Assembly (NCBI GenBank): GCA_021158305.1 | Contig: JAGGUU010000152.1 | Coordinates: forward strand, 1-33,826 | DNA: 33,826 nucleotides | Reading direction: 5' to 3' | Source of the DNA: Candidatus Bathyarchaeota archaeon | GTDB lineage: Archaea; Thermoproteota; Bathyarchaeia; Bathyarchaeales; DTEX01 | In this document: piece by piece, positions 7,990 through 15,547 of the stretch | Numbering within the stretch: the first letter of the stretch is position 1 | How the letters are laid out: every line of letters begins with the position of its first letter | Made by a program: the position numbers and the translations under genes | Notes under the pieces: model-generated | Told to the model about the DNA's origin: nothing | Databases searched by the model: none | The model's input: the letters and a program-made list of their open reading frames with translations, nothing else

Positions 7990-9495
7990 ATGAAGCTTCG
8001 ACTTAGATCTGAAAAGACAGGAGATGAGGAGCTCCCATTCGCATTTATGCTCATTACTCTCATGGCTTCATGCGGCGTCTCTCCCTATGAGAGCTTTAAA
8101 AGGTTAAGGTTTGTCGATCTTCTCCCATTCATACAGAAAGAATCGAACGAAATAATCAGGCGAGTTGAGGTATTGAACATTGACCCCCTCTCCGCAATGC
8201 AGGAGAGGGCGGAAGAGACCGTCTCAGAGGATTACGGAGATTTTCTGAGGGGCTACGTCTCCACGGTTAAAAGCGGCGGAAGCATAACAAATTATCTGAA
8301 AAGCAAGCTAAAATCGATCTTCGATATCCATGCAGCTGCTGCGGCCCGTTCAATTGAGAGATTAGAGACCCTTGTAGAGGCGTATATGGCTGTGTTACTG
8401 GTTCTAATGAGCGTCTACATTCTCATAGCTGTTGTCTCTTTGTCATCTTTCTCAGATACTTTAGGATTTGTCTTCAATGGGCAAATACTCGTGTATCTTG
8501 TGCTCTTCTTTTTTATGCCTCTAGCTTCCATCATCTTTATGGCTTTCGCACATCTGTCTCGAAGAGGCACACTGATTAATATAAAGTACATTTACTTGAA
8601 GGCTATTCCATCCGCGATTATAGGACTGGCTGTGCTACTGGGGGTCTTCCTAGTTCCGGAAATAAGGGAAACTTTCATCTCCTCAATCTCTTCCATTCAG
8701 GAGATGGTTAATGCCACGCTTCCTTTCATTCATGTAGGATCATTGCTGAATTATGCAGTGCCAATCGTAACTATGCTCTCTTTTTCTTTGATCTCCATTC
8801 TTCCCGCGATCGAATATTCAAGAATCGCGAAGGTCAATCTTAAAGCTGAAGAATCAATACCGAGTTTCCTTCGGGATGTGAGCGAGAACAGAAAGACGGG
8901 GATGTCCCCTGAAAAGAGCATGTTTCAAGCAACGATGAGAAAGGGCTATGGCGTCTTTGGAGAGATTCTAAAGCGAATAGTGAATCAGATTGAATGGGGA
9001 GTTCCGCTGAGAAGCATCTTCGCAGACCTGAAAAGCCGTCTCAGAAGCTGGCCCGTCCTAATGGATTTTCTAATATTGATTGAGACAATAGAGGTGGGCG
9101 GTGGACCAGCTGAAGCTCTCGATCTCCTAGCATCATACAGCGAGAAGATCCGAGATATTGAGAAAAGTAAGAGAGATATGCTGAAGCCTTATATAATACT
9201 GCCTTTCATCTGGACAATCCTCATGGCATTAACGTTCACGTTTACATTCTACGTAGTTACGCATCTTCCAACGATAGGCGTAAGCGGACCTGCATTGCCG
9301 ACTCTTGAGTCACAGATGGCCCTATTTTCAAGTGCAATAATCTTCCAGTCGTGGCTTTCAGGGTTCTTCATAGGTAAAGTTACTCAGGGAGCCTTCGCAG
9401 CCGGATTCAAATATTCGATCCTCCTATCTCTCACCGCGCTTGTATCTCTTCTACTCTCGCAGAATATTATTGACTTAATAATGGGGATATTGTGA
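7990..9495 (+). CDS. TadC/GspF-type pilus assembly platform protein
   Basis: A 501-residue integral membrane protein with two T2SSF-type halves. Each half has a cytoplasmic helical domain (about 30-115 and 290-400) followed by membrane segments. The second domain contains the family-typical stretch FLRDVSENRKTGMSPEKSM and then EVGGGPAEALDLLASYSEKI. Hydrophobic helices lie near 125-155, 165-190, 207-227, 255-280, 405-430, 440-460 and 475-500. This is the polytopic platform that couples the ATPase to pilin insertion. It starts 1 nt after the ATPase stop, with GGAGGAG 8 nt upstream. Fits the archaeal duplicated T2SSF arrangement; length is normal for archaeal pilus platforms. Confidence 0.92.
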   Translation: MKLRLRSEKTGDEELPFAFMLITLMASCGVSPYESFKRLRFVDLLPFIQKESNEIIRRVEVLNIDPLSAMQERAEETVSEDYGDFLRGYVSTVKSGGSITNYLKSKLKSIFDIHAAAAARSIERLETLVEAYMAVLLVLMSVYILIAVVSLSSFSDTLGFVFNGQILVYLVLFFFMPLASIIFMAFAHLSRRGTLINIKYIYLKAIPSAIIGLAVLLGVFLVPEIRETFISSISSIQEMVNATLPFIHVGSLLNYAVPIVTMLSFSLISILPAIEYSRIAKVNLKAEESIPSFLRDVSENRKTGMSPEKSMFQATMRKGYGVFGEILKRIVNQIEWGVPLRSIFADLKSRLRSWPVLMDFLILIETIEVGGGPAEALDLLASYSEKIRDIEKSKRDMLKPYIILPFIWTILMALTFTFTFYVVTHLPTIGVSGPALPTLESQMALFSSAIIFQSWLSGFFIGKVTQGAFAAGFKYSILLSLTALVSLLLSQNIIDLIMGIL

Positions 9496-9496
9496 A

Positions 9497-10561
9497 ATGC
9501 CAGTTACTTCGCTTGATACGCTACTCGCATCGTCAATCATGATCTGCTTGGTTCTAGCCTCAATGACCAGCGTATTCGCGGTTATTCAACCTTTTCTCAA
9601 AGATCAAGTCTCTCATCATGAAGTGGAAGCAAACCTAAGCCTAGCGGAATATCTGCTAATTGAAGCTGGAATCTCCGCTTCTTGGGGATCAAATATTAAT
9701 GAATCCTTGGTTATCTTTGGGCTGGCAAACCAGGATTCTCCAGTACCTTTTGAACTCGATATCGACAAAGTTACACGGCTAAACGAGAAAAACATATATA
9801 ACCTGAGTTTCTTGGAGGCATTTAACTCGTTAAATACGAAAGATAAGCCATTTAGGATCATAATTAAACCCTTATTTAACATTGCTGTTAATCTGGTGTC
9901 AAGAGAGGAAAACGATTCTGCCATAACATACCGATTTAACATTTTAGCTGAGAGATCTAATTTCCCAGTTAAGGCGGCTTTAAAGTGCTATGCCGTGATA
10001 AAAGATTACGTTGTTAGCTGCTCCTCTCAAACCTCAAGCTTAGGCGAAGGATTAATCGAGTTTTCATTGCCGAAGAGCCTGAGCGGAACCGCCCTATTGA
10101 TAGTCTTCGCTGAGACAGAGCCGAAGATGCTTTCATACACCGTTCATCGTTTTGCGCATAACTCACTAAATCCACCTAGTTCCGAGGGAAGATACGCTCT
10201 GCTCAGTCCATTAAATTATACATTAAGAGCCGACCTAAACTCTTCTAATAGGATTCTGCATGCCATGATCTTCACTTATAATTACGTATTTAATCTGACG
10301 GAGACTGAAGGAGATTCGACAATCCAGTACTTCATTATTCCGAAGATTCTGGATGAAAGCATCATGATCCTTGTTGGAACAGGATTGAACGCGAGTTCAT
10401 CAGAATGTTTCGCAGAGTGGGTTTCTTATCCTCAAATTCCCCTAGACTTCGGATTAGGCTTCACCAGCAAATATCAGCTGGCAGATTCATTCTCATTCCG
10501 CTTTCTCGTTACAATTAACTCCGCAATCTATGAATGCGAGGTGATCCTTTGGAGGTCATGA
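9497..10561 (+). CDS. Bitopic surface protein of the pilus locus, unknown family
   Basis: A 354-residue protein with one N-terminal membrane helix (about residues 8-30, LLASSIMICLVLASMTSVFA) and a long outer domain predicted beta-rich, with several N-glycosylation sequons (NES, NLS, NSS, NLT). There is no basic residue before the helix, so it is not a standard prepilin. It lies 1 nt after the platform gene and its stop overlaps the next gene's start (ATGA). By position and topology it may be a pseudopilus-tip or adhesin-like subunit. I do not recognise the family. Confidence 0.75.
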   Translation: MPVTSLDTLLASSIMICLVLASMTSVFAVIQPFLKDQVSHHEVEANLSLAEYLLIEAGISASWGSNINESLVIFGLANQDSPVPFELDIDKVTRLNEKNIYNLSFLEAFNSLNTKDKPFRIIIKPLFNIAVNLVSREENDSAITYRFNILAERSNFPVKAALKCYAVIKDYVVSCSSQTSSLGEGLIEFSLPKSLSGTALLIVFAETEPKMLSYTVHRFAHNSLNPPSSEGRYALLSPLNYTLRADLNSSNRILHAMIFTYNYVFNLTETEGDSTIQYFIIPKILDESIMILVGTGLNASSSECFAEWVSYPQIPLDFGLGFTSKYQLADSFSFRFLVTINSAIYECEVILWRS

Positions 10562-10986
10562 AGATCCTTATGAATAAAAAGGGGCAAGTGCGCACTTTAG
10601 AAGCTCTCCTCGCAGTTGCCGTCGTATTCGCTGCTTTATTGCTGACGAGACCTATCTATACATCATATGACAACTTAGGTGATTATGATGTTCTGTATAC
10701 TATGGGTTTAAACGTTCTCGTTCAGCTTGACAGAGATGGAGATCTCGGAAGACTGATAAGTGAGAGAAACTGGACTGAGATTGCAGATAGACTCTCAATA
10801 ATGTTGCCTCTCGGCGTATCTTTCAACCTTACAGTCTACGATGAAGAATCGAATATACTTAATGACCGCCCAGTTTCCAGCGGGCTGATCGATAGTAAAT
10901 GCGTCGTTTCGATTCAATATATACTCGTCGATCGATCGAATCTTCGATTTTACGTGATTAGGCTTCAACTAGCATGGATGAAGTGA
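10558..10986 (+). CDS. Pilin-like protein with class III signal and Glu in the core helix
   Basis: A protein of 142 residues from ATG 10558 (MKILMNKKG then QVRTLEALLAVAVVFAALLL). Lys-Lys-Gly followed by a hydrophobic helix is a clear prepilin-peptidase site, and the mature N-terminus QVRTLE carries a Glu at position 6, close to the Glu5 of bacterial pilins. The remaining domain of about 100 residues is small. Start alternatives are ATG 10534 and TTG 10549 (with GAGGTGAT 3 nt upstream); ATG 10558 is favoured by ATGA coupling to the previous stop. The cleavage site is present in all versions. Probably a minor pilin. Confidence 0.75.
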   Translation: MKILMNKKGQVRTLEALLAVAVVFAALLLTRPIYTSYDNLGDYDVLYTMGLNVLVQLDRDGDLGRLISERNWTEIADRLSIMLPLGVSFNLTVYDEESNILNDRPVSSGLIDSKCVVSIQYILVDRSNLRFYVIRLQLAWMK

Positions 10987-11753
10987 TGGATATGTTAAGG
11001 AATAATTCTGGTCAAGTTCTTCTCATAACTGCTTTAGCGATAGCCCTTATCATATCCTCCCTGATACTTTATGTTTACGAGACGAGTCAGAGCATAGCCT
11101 TTGCTGATCAGTCTTTGGAGCTTAACGGCTTCATTAGAAATGTTAAGATAGGCTCGAGGAATCTCGTAATTGGGAGCCTTGCAAATATTTCTAGCGGAGG
11201 AGAGAACGAGACATTAAGGATTAATCTTCAGGAGTGGAGATCATTCGTTGAGTCTCATTACTATGCGGGGGAATGTTCATTAAGCTATGAGTTATGCGAA
11301 GATTCACCATACTCGTCTGGGCTATGGATGTACTGGGGAACAGAAGGCTTAGGCGTATCAAGTGCTGAAGTTGATTTTTCGCTCAGCCTATCTGATAATA
11401 GCGGAGGAGTAGACGTTGCCTATTCTATTAACATCACAACTCACATTGAGATCAGCGCGATCTCAAAATGGATCTTAGGGTCACATCTGGTTAATGTAAC
11501 GATGCACTTATTTAATGAGGGCTCTCCAGCCCTTTGCAAAAACATAACGGTCTATTATAAAACTCCCAGCGGGAAGTGGAGTGATGCCTCAACAAGCAAC
11601 GATTATCTGCTTAAAGATTATGGTAATGGAACATATATTGCGCGGTTCACTATAAGCGATCAACCAATAGTACATAACAGAGAAATAATGGTTGAGTGCT
11701 TCGATCGAAGAGATATATTCGTTAAAGCGGTAACCAGATGCGTGGATCTCTAG
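10986..11753 (+). CDS. Pilin-like bitopic surface protein, last gene of the pilus operon
   Basis: About 255 residues. The N-terminus (MDMLRNNSG then QVLLITALAIALIISSLILY) has Gly-Gln-Val before the hydrophobic helix, echoing the QVRTLE of the preceding protein, but lacks a basic residue directly before Gly, so cleavage is uncertain. The outer domain contains Cys pairs (GECSLSYELCED) and sequons (NIS, NIT, NVT). Near the C-terminus are beta strands resembling an Ig/CARDB-like fold (SKWILGSHLVNVTMHLFNEG). In-frame ATGs at 10974, 10986 and 10992 are possible; 10986 gives TGATG coupling. Function unknown; pilus component by context. Confidence 0.72.
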   Translation: MDMLRNNSGQVLLITALAIALIISSLILYVYETSQSIAFADQSLELNGFIRNVKIGSRNLVIGSLANISSGGENETLRINLQEWRSFVESHYYAGECSLSYELCEDSPYSSGLWMYWGTEGLGVSSAEVDFSLSLSDNSGGVDVAYSINITTHIEISAISKWILGSHLVNVTMHLFNEGSPALCKNITVYYKTPSGKWSDASTSNDYLLKDYGNGTYIARFTISDQPIVHNREIMVECFDRRDIFVKAVTRCVDL

Positions 11754-11804
11754 CAGAAAAATAATCCAGTTAAGAATAGAAATTCAGAAGTTTTACTCAG
11801 CTCC

Positions 11805-11814
11805 TTTTATAAAT
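11805..11814 (+). promoter_or_regulatory. TATA-like box before the 177-residue membrane protein gene
   Basis: TTTTATAAAT ends 24 bp before the ATG at 11839. This spacing puts the transcription start at or next to the start codon, so the mRNA is probably leaderless. It also marks the end of the pilus operon. Confidence 0.6.
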
Positions 11815-11838
11815 GTCTCTAAAAAATAAACTCTCAGT

Positions 11839-12372
11839 ATGGATCTCGCTTGGCTGATTAAGCGATTTATTCCTGAAGGCACATGGCTTTGGCGCACCAT
11901 TCTCTTGCTTGGTTTTATATTCTTAGACTTCATGATAACAGCGTCTCTATGTAAGACACCGCTCGCCGAAGCAAATCCCTATGCCAGATTCTTCATGCAG
12001 AGATACGGCATACTGGAAGGACTCATATTCTTTAATCTTCTCGCAACATTACCAATCTATGCTGTTCTTGTATTCGACTCTCACCTAATTAAGCAAACAC
12101 AACACTGCAGAGCTAAAGCTGAATTTGCAATCGATATTGCCTTGGCATGGCTTGTTGCAGGAATCCGCTTTGACGGAGCTATGAGTTGGCTGTGGAATGC
12201 GCCTAATCTGCTTCGGCAAGCAACGGGATTTGCCATCTATCTAGCCATCACCGTTCCTCTTCTTCATTTGTTTCCCAGAACTTTAAGCGACGCTAGATTC
12301 TTTGCTTTAAAAAGGAATAAAACTAAAGACGCTATTCATGTTGAGGATCAGAGGATTCTCGGCAATTCTTAA
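11839..12372 (+). CDS. Small polytopic membrane protein, DUF5658-like
   Basis: A 177-residue protein with about four membrane segments (near 20-38, 58-80, 98-112, 128-150). The first segment and following loop read FIFLDFMITASL then EANPYARFFMQRYG. The D-x(3)-T in the helix followed by E-A-N-P resembles DUF5658-type membrane proteins, whose function is not known. It has its own TATA box and no SD, and may be co-transcribed with the aminotransferase gene 39 bp downstream. The family call is from memory of the motif and is tentative; that it is an integral membrane protein is safe. Confidence 0.7.
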   Translation: MDLAWLIKRFIPEGTWLWRTILLLGFIFLDFMITASLCKTPLAEANPYARFFMQRYGILEGLIFFNLLATLPIYAVLVFDSHLIKQTQHCRAKAEFAIDIALAWLVAGIRFDGAMSWLWNAPNLLRQATGFAIYLAITVPLLHLFPRTLSDARFFALKRNKTKDAIHVEDQRILGNS

Positions 12373-12411
12373 GTACAATGAAGAAAAAAATCAGAAAGGC
12401 GATACGTAGAC

Positions 12412-13536
12412 ATGAACGATATTGATAAGGTGCGAGAGTGTTTTCCACACGTAAAAGAGAAGATCTTCCTCAATCATGCTGGTGTCTCTCCTCTATGCAT
12501 TCCTGTCCTAAATGCAATTAAAGAATTCTTAGAATGCAGAACCCTAAGCAAGGAGGGTTTCAATCTAGAATCAGCTAAAAAATTTTTTGCTTGTTTAATA
12601 AATGCCGATTCTGAAGAGATAGCTCTTGTACCGAATACGTCAACGGGACTAAATGTAGCGGCAAATATGCTTAGTTATCCTAGAGGATGCAATATTGTTA
12701 CTGCGGATCTAGAGTTTCCTTCAGTCGTTTATCCATGGCTTAGGATTAAAATAAACCTCAACCTTGAGATTCGCTATGTGAAAAATATTGTGGGAAAGCT
12801 TAGAATTGAGGATTTCGAGAAGGCGGTGGACGATAATACCGTAGCAGTGGTTATCAGCCATGTTGAGTACGGAAATGGATTTAGGAATAATCTGAAAGAA
12901 ATCAGCGAAATAGCGCATGATCACGGAGCATTCCTTATCGTAGACGCGTGTCAATCGGCTGGCGCCGTAAAAATAGATGTTAAACGACAAAATATCGATT
13001 TTCTAGCTACTTCATGTTATAAATGGCTTCTCGGACCATGCGGAGCCGGCTTCCTATACGTCAAAAAAGATCTAATAAAGGAGTACTGTCCCACCTATGT
13101 TGGATGGGCAAGTGTTAAGCGTGAAATTTTCGAGACAGCAGACCTCTGGAACAATACTGAGCTTATTCTCTCCGAGACGGCGAGCCGATTCGAAACTGGA
13201 ACACCGAGTTACCTCAGCTATGTAGGTGCGTCATCAGCGCTTAAGATGATCCTTGAATATGGCGTCGATCGGATTGAAGATCGCATAGGAGAACTAATTG
13301 ACTATTTGATCGGGAGACTTGAAGAAGAAGGTTTTGATCTTCAAACGCCGAAGGATCCTTCCAATCGCTCCGGGATCATCAACTTTAAGATCTCAGATCC
13401 TATAAAGAAAGTTGAGGAACTACGTAAAAAGGGAGTGATAGTCTCTGCGCGTATGAATGGAATACGGGTTTCTCCTCACTTCTACAATACAAAAGAGGAG
13501 ATTGAAGAGTTTATTGAGCAATTAAAGAAAATATGA
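12412..13536 (+). CDS. Class V PLP-dependent aminotransferase
   Basis: A 374-residue fold-type I PLP enzyme. Landmarks are NHAGVSPL near the N-terminus (residues 21-28), TSTGLN at 76-81 (phosphate loop), H150, D178 with Q181 (VDACQSAGA, pyridine-ring and O3' contacts), and the Schiff-base lysine K204 in TSCYKWLLGPCGAGFLY. The C-terminal RVSPHFYNTKEEIEEF supplies the carboxylate-binding Arg. The catalytic-Cys loop (R-x-G-x-x-C-A) of cysteine desulfurases is absent, so SufS/IscS activity is unlikely. Isopenicillin-epimerase-like, kynureninase-like or a general aminotransferase remain possible. It follows the membrane protein gene by 39 bp; the genes share no obvious role. Confidence 0.88.
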   Translation: MNDIDKVRECFPHVKEKIFLNHAGVSPLCIPVLNAIKEFLECRTLSKEGFNLESAKKFFACLINADSEEIALVPNTSTGLNVAANMLSYPRGCNIVTADLEFPSVVYPWLRIKINLNLEIRYVKNIVGKLRIEDFEKAVDDNTVAVVISHVEYGNGFRNNLKEISEIAHDHGAFLIVDACQSAGAVKIDVKRQNIDFLATSCYKWLLGPCGAGFLYVKKDLIKEYCPTYVGWASVKREIFETADLWNNTELILSETASRFETGTPSYLSYVGASSALKMILEYGVDRIEDRIGELIDYLIGRLEEEGFDLQTPKDPSNRSGIINFKISDPIKKVEELRKKGVIVSARMNGIRVSPHFYNTKEEIEEFIEQLKKI

Positions 13537-13544
13537 CTGGCGAG

Positions 13545-14108
13545 CTAAGGCTCATATCTACCGATGTACTCCTCGACTCTTCGGCGGCATAATGGACAGA
13601 AATCTTCCCGTTTCATATCAGTCATGCCTATATGAAGGGAAAAATGCATGACGCATGTCGGATTTGAGCAATGTCTAAGCCCAAGTGTATGTCCAATCTC
13701 GTGAACAGCTTCCTTCACAGCTCTATGAGTAAATAAGCTCCAGTTAGAAGGTTTACCGTAAAATTCGGGCTTAAGCCTATAAAGCGAGATCAAGGCAGCT
13801 TTGCCTAAAAATTCAGCTTCTCCAAAGATGAAGTTTAAGCCGGGAGCATATATATCGACATCGACAACTCCTAAAAACCTGCTGAGTGGCCTCTCGCTGG
13901 CATGCTCCTCAGCGTATCTTCTTATATCCCGCAGAATCATTTCTGATAGGTACTGCCGCCTAGAAACGTTGTATGCCCCTGCTGGAATGGGAAGAGTATC
14001 CCGAGATATCAAACATGAGCTTCTCGGAAATATGCTCAAAAGATCGTTTGCTATCTTCGCCAGAACCTTTCTATCCACGGTTCCTACCGGCAAGATTGTA
14101 ATTTTCAA
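13545..14108 (-). CDS. amzA: Archaemetzincin zinc metalloprotease
   Basis: A 187-residue protein of normal archaemetzincin length. The long zinc motif HEIGHTLGLRHC (about residues 137-148) is followed by CVMHFS, with the Met-turn Met, and then a second Cys pair C-P-L-C (about 171-174). This is the family signature: H-E-x-x-H-x-x-G-x-x-H plus the four-Cys zinc site. It is likely a cytoplasmic aminopeptidase-like metzincin; the physiological substrate in archaea is unknown. It begins at TTG 14108 with only a weak SD (GGCTGGG), 19 nt after the aCPSF2 stop, so it is probably co-transcribed. It is convergent with the aminotransferase gene. Confidence 0.93.
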   Translation of the reverse strand: MKITILPVGTVDRKVLAKIANDLLSIFPRSSCLISRDTLPIPAGAYNVSRRQYLSEMILRDIRRYAEEHASERPLSRFLGVVDVDIYAPGLNFIFGEAEFLGKAALISLYRLKPEFYGKPSNWSLFTHRAVKEAVHEIGHTLGLRHCSNPTCVMHFSLHIGMTDMKREDFCPLCRRRVEEYIGRYEP

Positions 14109-14127
14109 TCTGCCCAGCCACTTTCAA

Positions 14128-15402
14128 CTATATTGCGAAGGTTTCGCCTGTCTTCGGAGCCTTAGCTTCAAGACCTACTTCTTCTCTTATCCACTTTGCA
14201 AATTTTTGACAATTTCCTTCGGCTCCATGGACAACGTAGACCTTCGGCTCTCCCTTTAGTTTCTTAATCGTCTCCTTCAGCTCTTTCGCACCTGAATGAC
14301 TGGAGAAATCGAAGAAGCCGACTTTAGCTTTAATCTTCTGTATCTTACCGTCGATAACGCATTCTCCCTTATCAAGCAATTCTCTCCCCGGAGTTCCAGG
14401 TATTTGATATCCAACTAGAAAAACAGCATTCTTTGTTTTCTTTCCTACCGTTTGAATGTAGGAAGCGACAGGACCGCCCTTAAGCATCCCGGCGGGAGAT
14501 ATTATCACCCCCGGCCTCCTCATCGCTTCCTTTCGTTCCCTCCAGCTCTCTATCCAGTTAGCTAGATGAACTCCCTCCATGAAGAGCTTAGGATCCTTAA
14601 TAAAGTCTAAATGTCCCATCATTATTCTTGTTGCTTCTCTAGCCATGCCATCTAAAACCACTGGATACTCAAAGTGATGAGCAGCTAGAATACAAGCAAT
14701 CTCCTGTGCGCGTCCAACACTAAAGGCTGGAACCAGAACCGTTCCTCCGGATTCAACAACATTAATGACTTCCTCAACAAATTTTTTCTCGAGCTCCTTC
14801 CTCGGAGTGTGATCCTCATCGGCATACGTGCTCTCGATTATTATCGCATCAATCTCTCCATAGTCAAGGTCAGCTGGCGGTAAGAGCCTCGTCTCTACGG
14901 CGTTAAAGTCGCTTGTATAGACAAGCCGTTTGCCGCATGCCTCAACCAGCACGGATGCTCCGCCTGGGATATGGCCGGAGTTCAGCAGCTCAAACTTTAT
15001 ATCCCCAATAACCGTTTCCTCCCGAAAGCCTATGTCTTTGCGGCTTCTCATCATCGAGCGAAGTTCAAGATACTCAAAAGGCAAGTAGTACCCGGATAAA
15101 TGAATAAAGTCCTTAATGAGTATGTTTGTTAAGTTGAAGGTTAAGCGCGTCCCATAGACCGGTTTTCTCCCGCCTATGTGAAATATTGGAACAGCTCCTG
15201 AATGATCTAGGTGGCTATGCGTAACCACTATCGCATCAACTTCCTTTGGTGGAACATGCATCGGGAAGCCTGGAGTATGATTAAGCATGACACCATAGTC
15301 TAACAGAATCTTAGTAGTCTCAGTTTTAACGTATATCGCCGCTCTTCCAACCTCTCTTGCACTACCCAGAAACGTAACTTCTAAGGAGATCTCTTCCACC
15401 AT
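14128..15402 (-). CDS. Beta-CASP metallo-beta-lactamase ribonuclease, aCPSF2-like
   Basis: A 424-residue beta-CASP nuclease. Motif 2 is HSHLDH at 62-67, motif 3 is the His in SGHIPGG (H144) and motif 4 is the Asp in YTSDFN (D165). The beta-CASP insert follows (GGTVLVPAFSVGRAQE, motif A region), then SPAGMLKGGP and the late His motifs FFDFSSHSG (B) and VVHGAEG (C). There are no N-terminal KH domains, which separates it from aCPSF1 (about 630-650 residues); the length matches aCPSF2, reported to have 5'-3' exonuclease activity on RNA. RNase J-like archaeal enzymes are the alternative. It has its own TATA box and leads amzA. Location: cytoplasm. Confidence 0.9.
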   Translation of the reverse strand: MVEEISLEVTFLGSAREVGRAAIYVKTETTKILLDYGVMLNHTPGFPMHVPPKEVDAIVVTHSHLDHSGAVPIFHIGGRKPVYGTRLTFNLTNILIKDFIHLSGYYLPFEYLELRSMMRSRKDIGFREETVIGDIKFELLNSGHIPGGASVLVEACGKRLVYTSDFNAVETRLLPPADLDYGEIDAIIIESTYADEDHTPRKELEKKFVEEVINVVESGGTVLVPAFSVGRAQEIACILAAHHFEYPVVLDGMAREATRIMMGHLDFIKDPKLFMEGVHLANWIESWRERKEAMRRPGVIISPAGMLKGGPVASYIQTVGKKTKNAVFLVGYQIPGTPGRELLDKGECVIDGKIQKIKAKVGFFDFSSHSGAKELKETIKKLKGEPKVYVVHGAEGNCQKFAKWIREEVGLEAKAPKTGETFAI

Positions 15403-15477
15403 CCAGGACCAGCATATTTCTTGTTTTCATCAGCTGATCTTTGTTCCTCTATAGATGTCCAGAGAGAAGTTAATAAG

Positions 15478-15485
15478 TATTTATA
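15478..15485 (-). promoter_or_regulatory. TATA box of the aCPSF2-amzA unit
   Basis: TATAAATA on the minus strand, about 75 bp before the ATG at 15402. It predicts a leader of roughly 50 nt and separates this transcript from tgtA. Confidence 0.5.
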
Positions 15486-15547
15486 CTCACCAATCATTTC
15501 CATCGTGCAGATGTTAAAAAATACCGTTTCTTTTTGAAATAAGGTAT

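Noticed and set aside
4521..11753. Archaellum (flagellar) operon
   Set aside because: No ArlH, ArlG/F or ArlCDE genes are present and the pilins are not archaellin-like; a pilus or pseudopilus fits better.
12412..13536. Cysteine desulfurase (SufS/IscS)
   Set aside because: The class V fold and PLP lysine are present but the catalytic-Cys loop near the C-terminus is absent.
14128..15402. aCPSF1 termination factor
   Set aside because: No N-terminal KH domains and only 424 residues; aCPSF2 length and layout fit.
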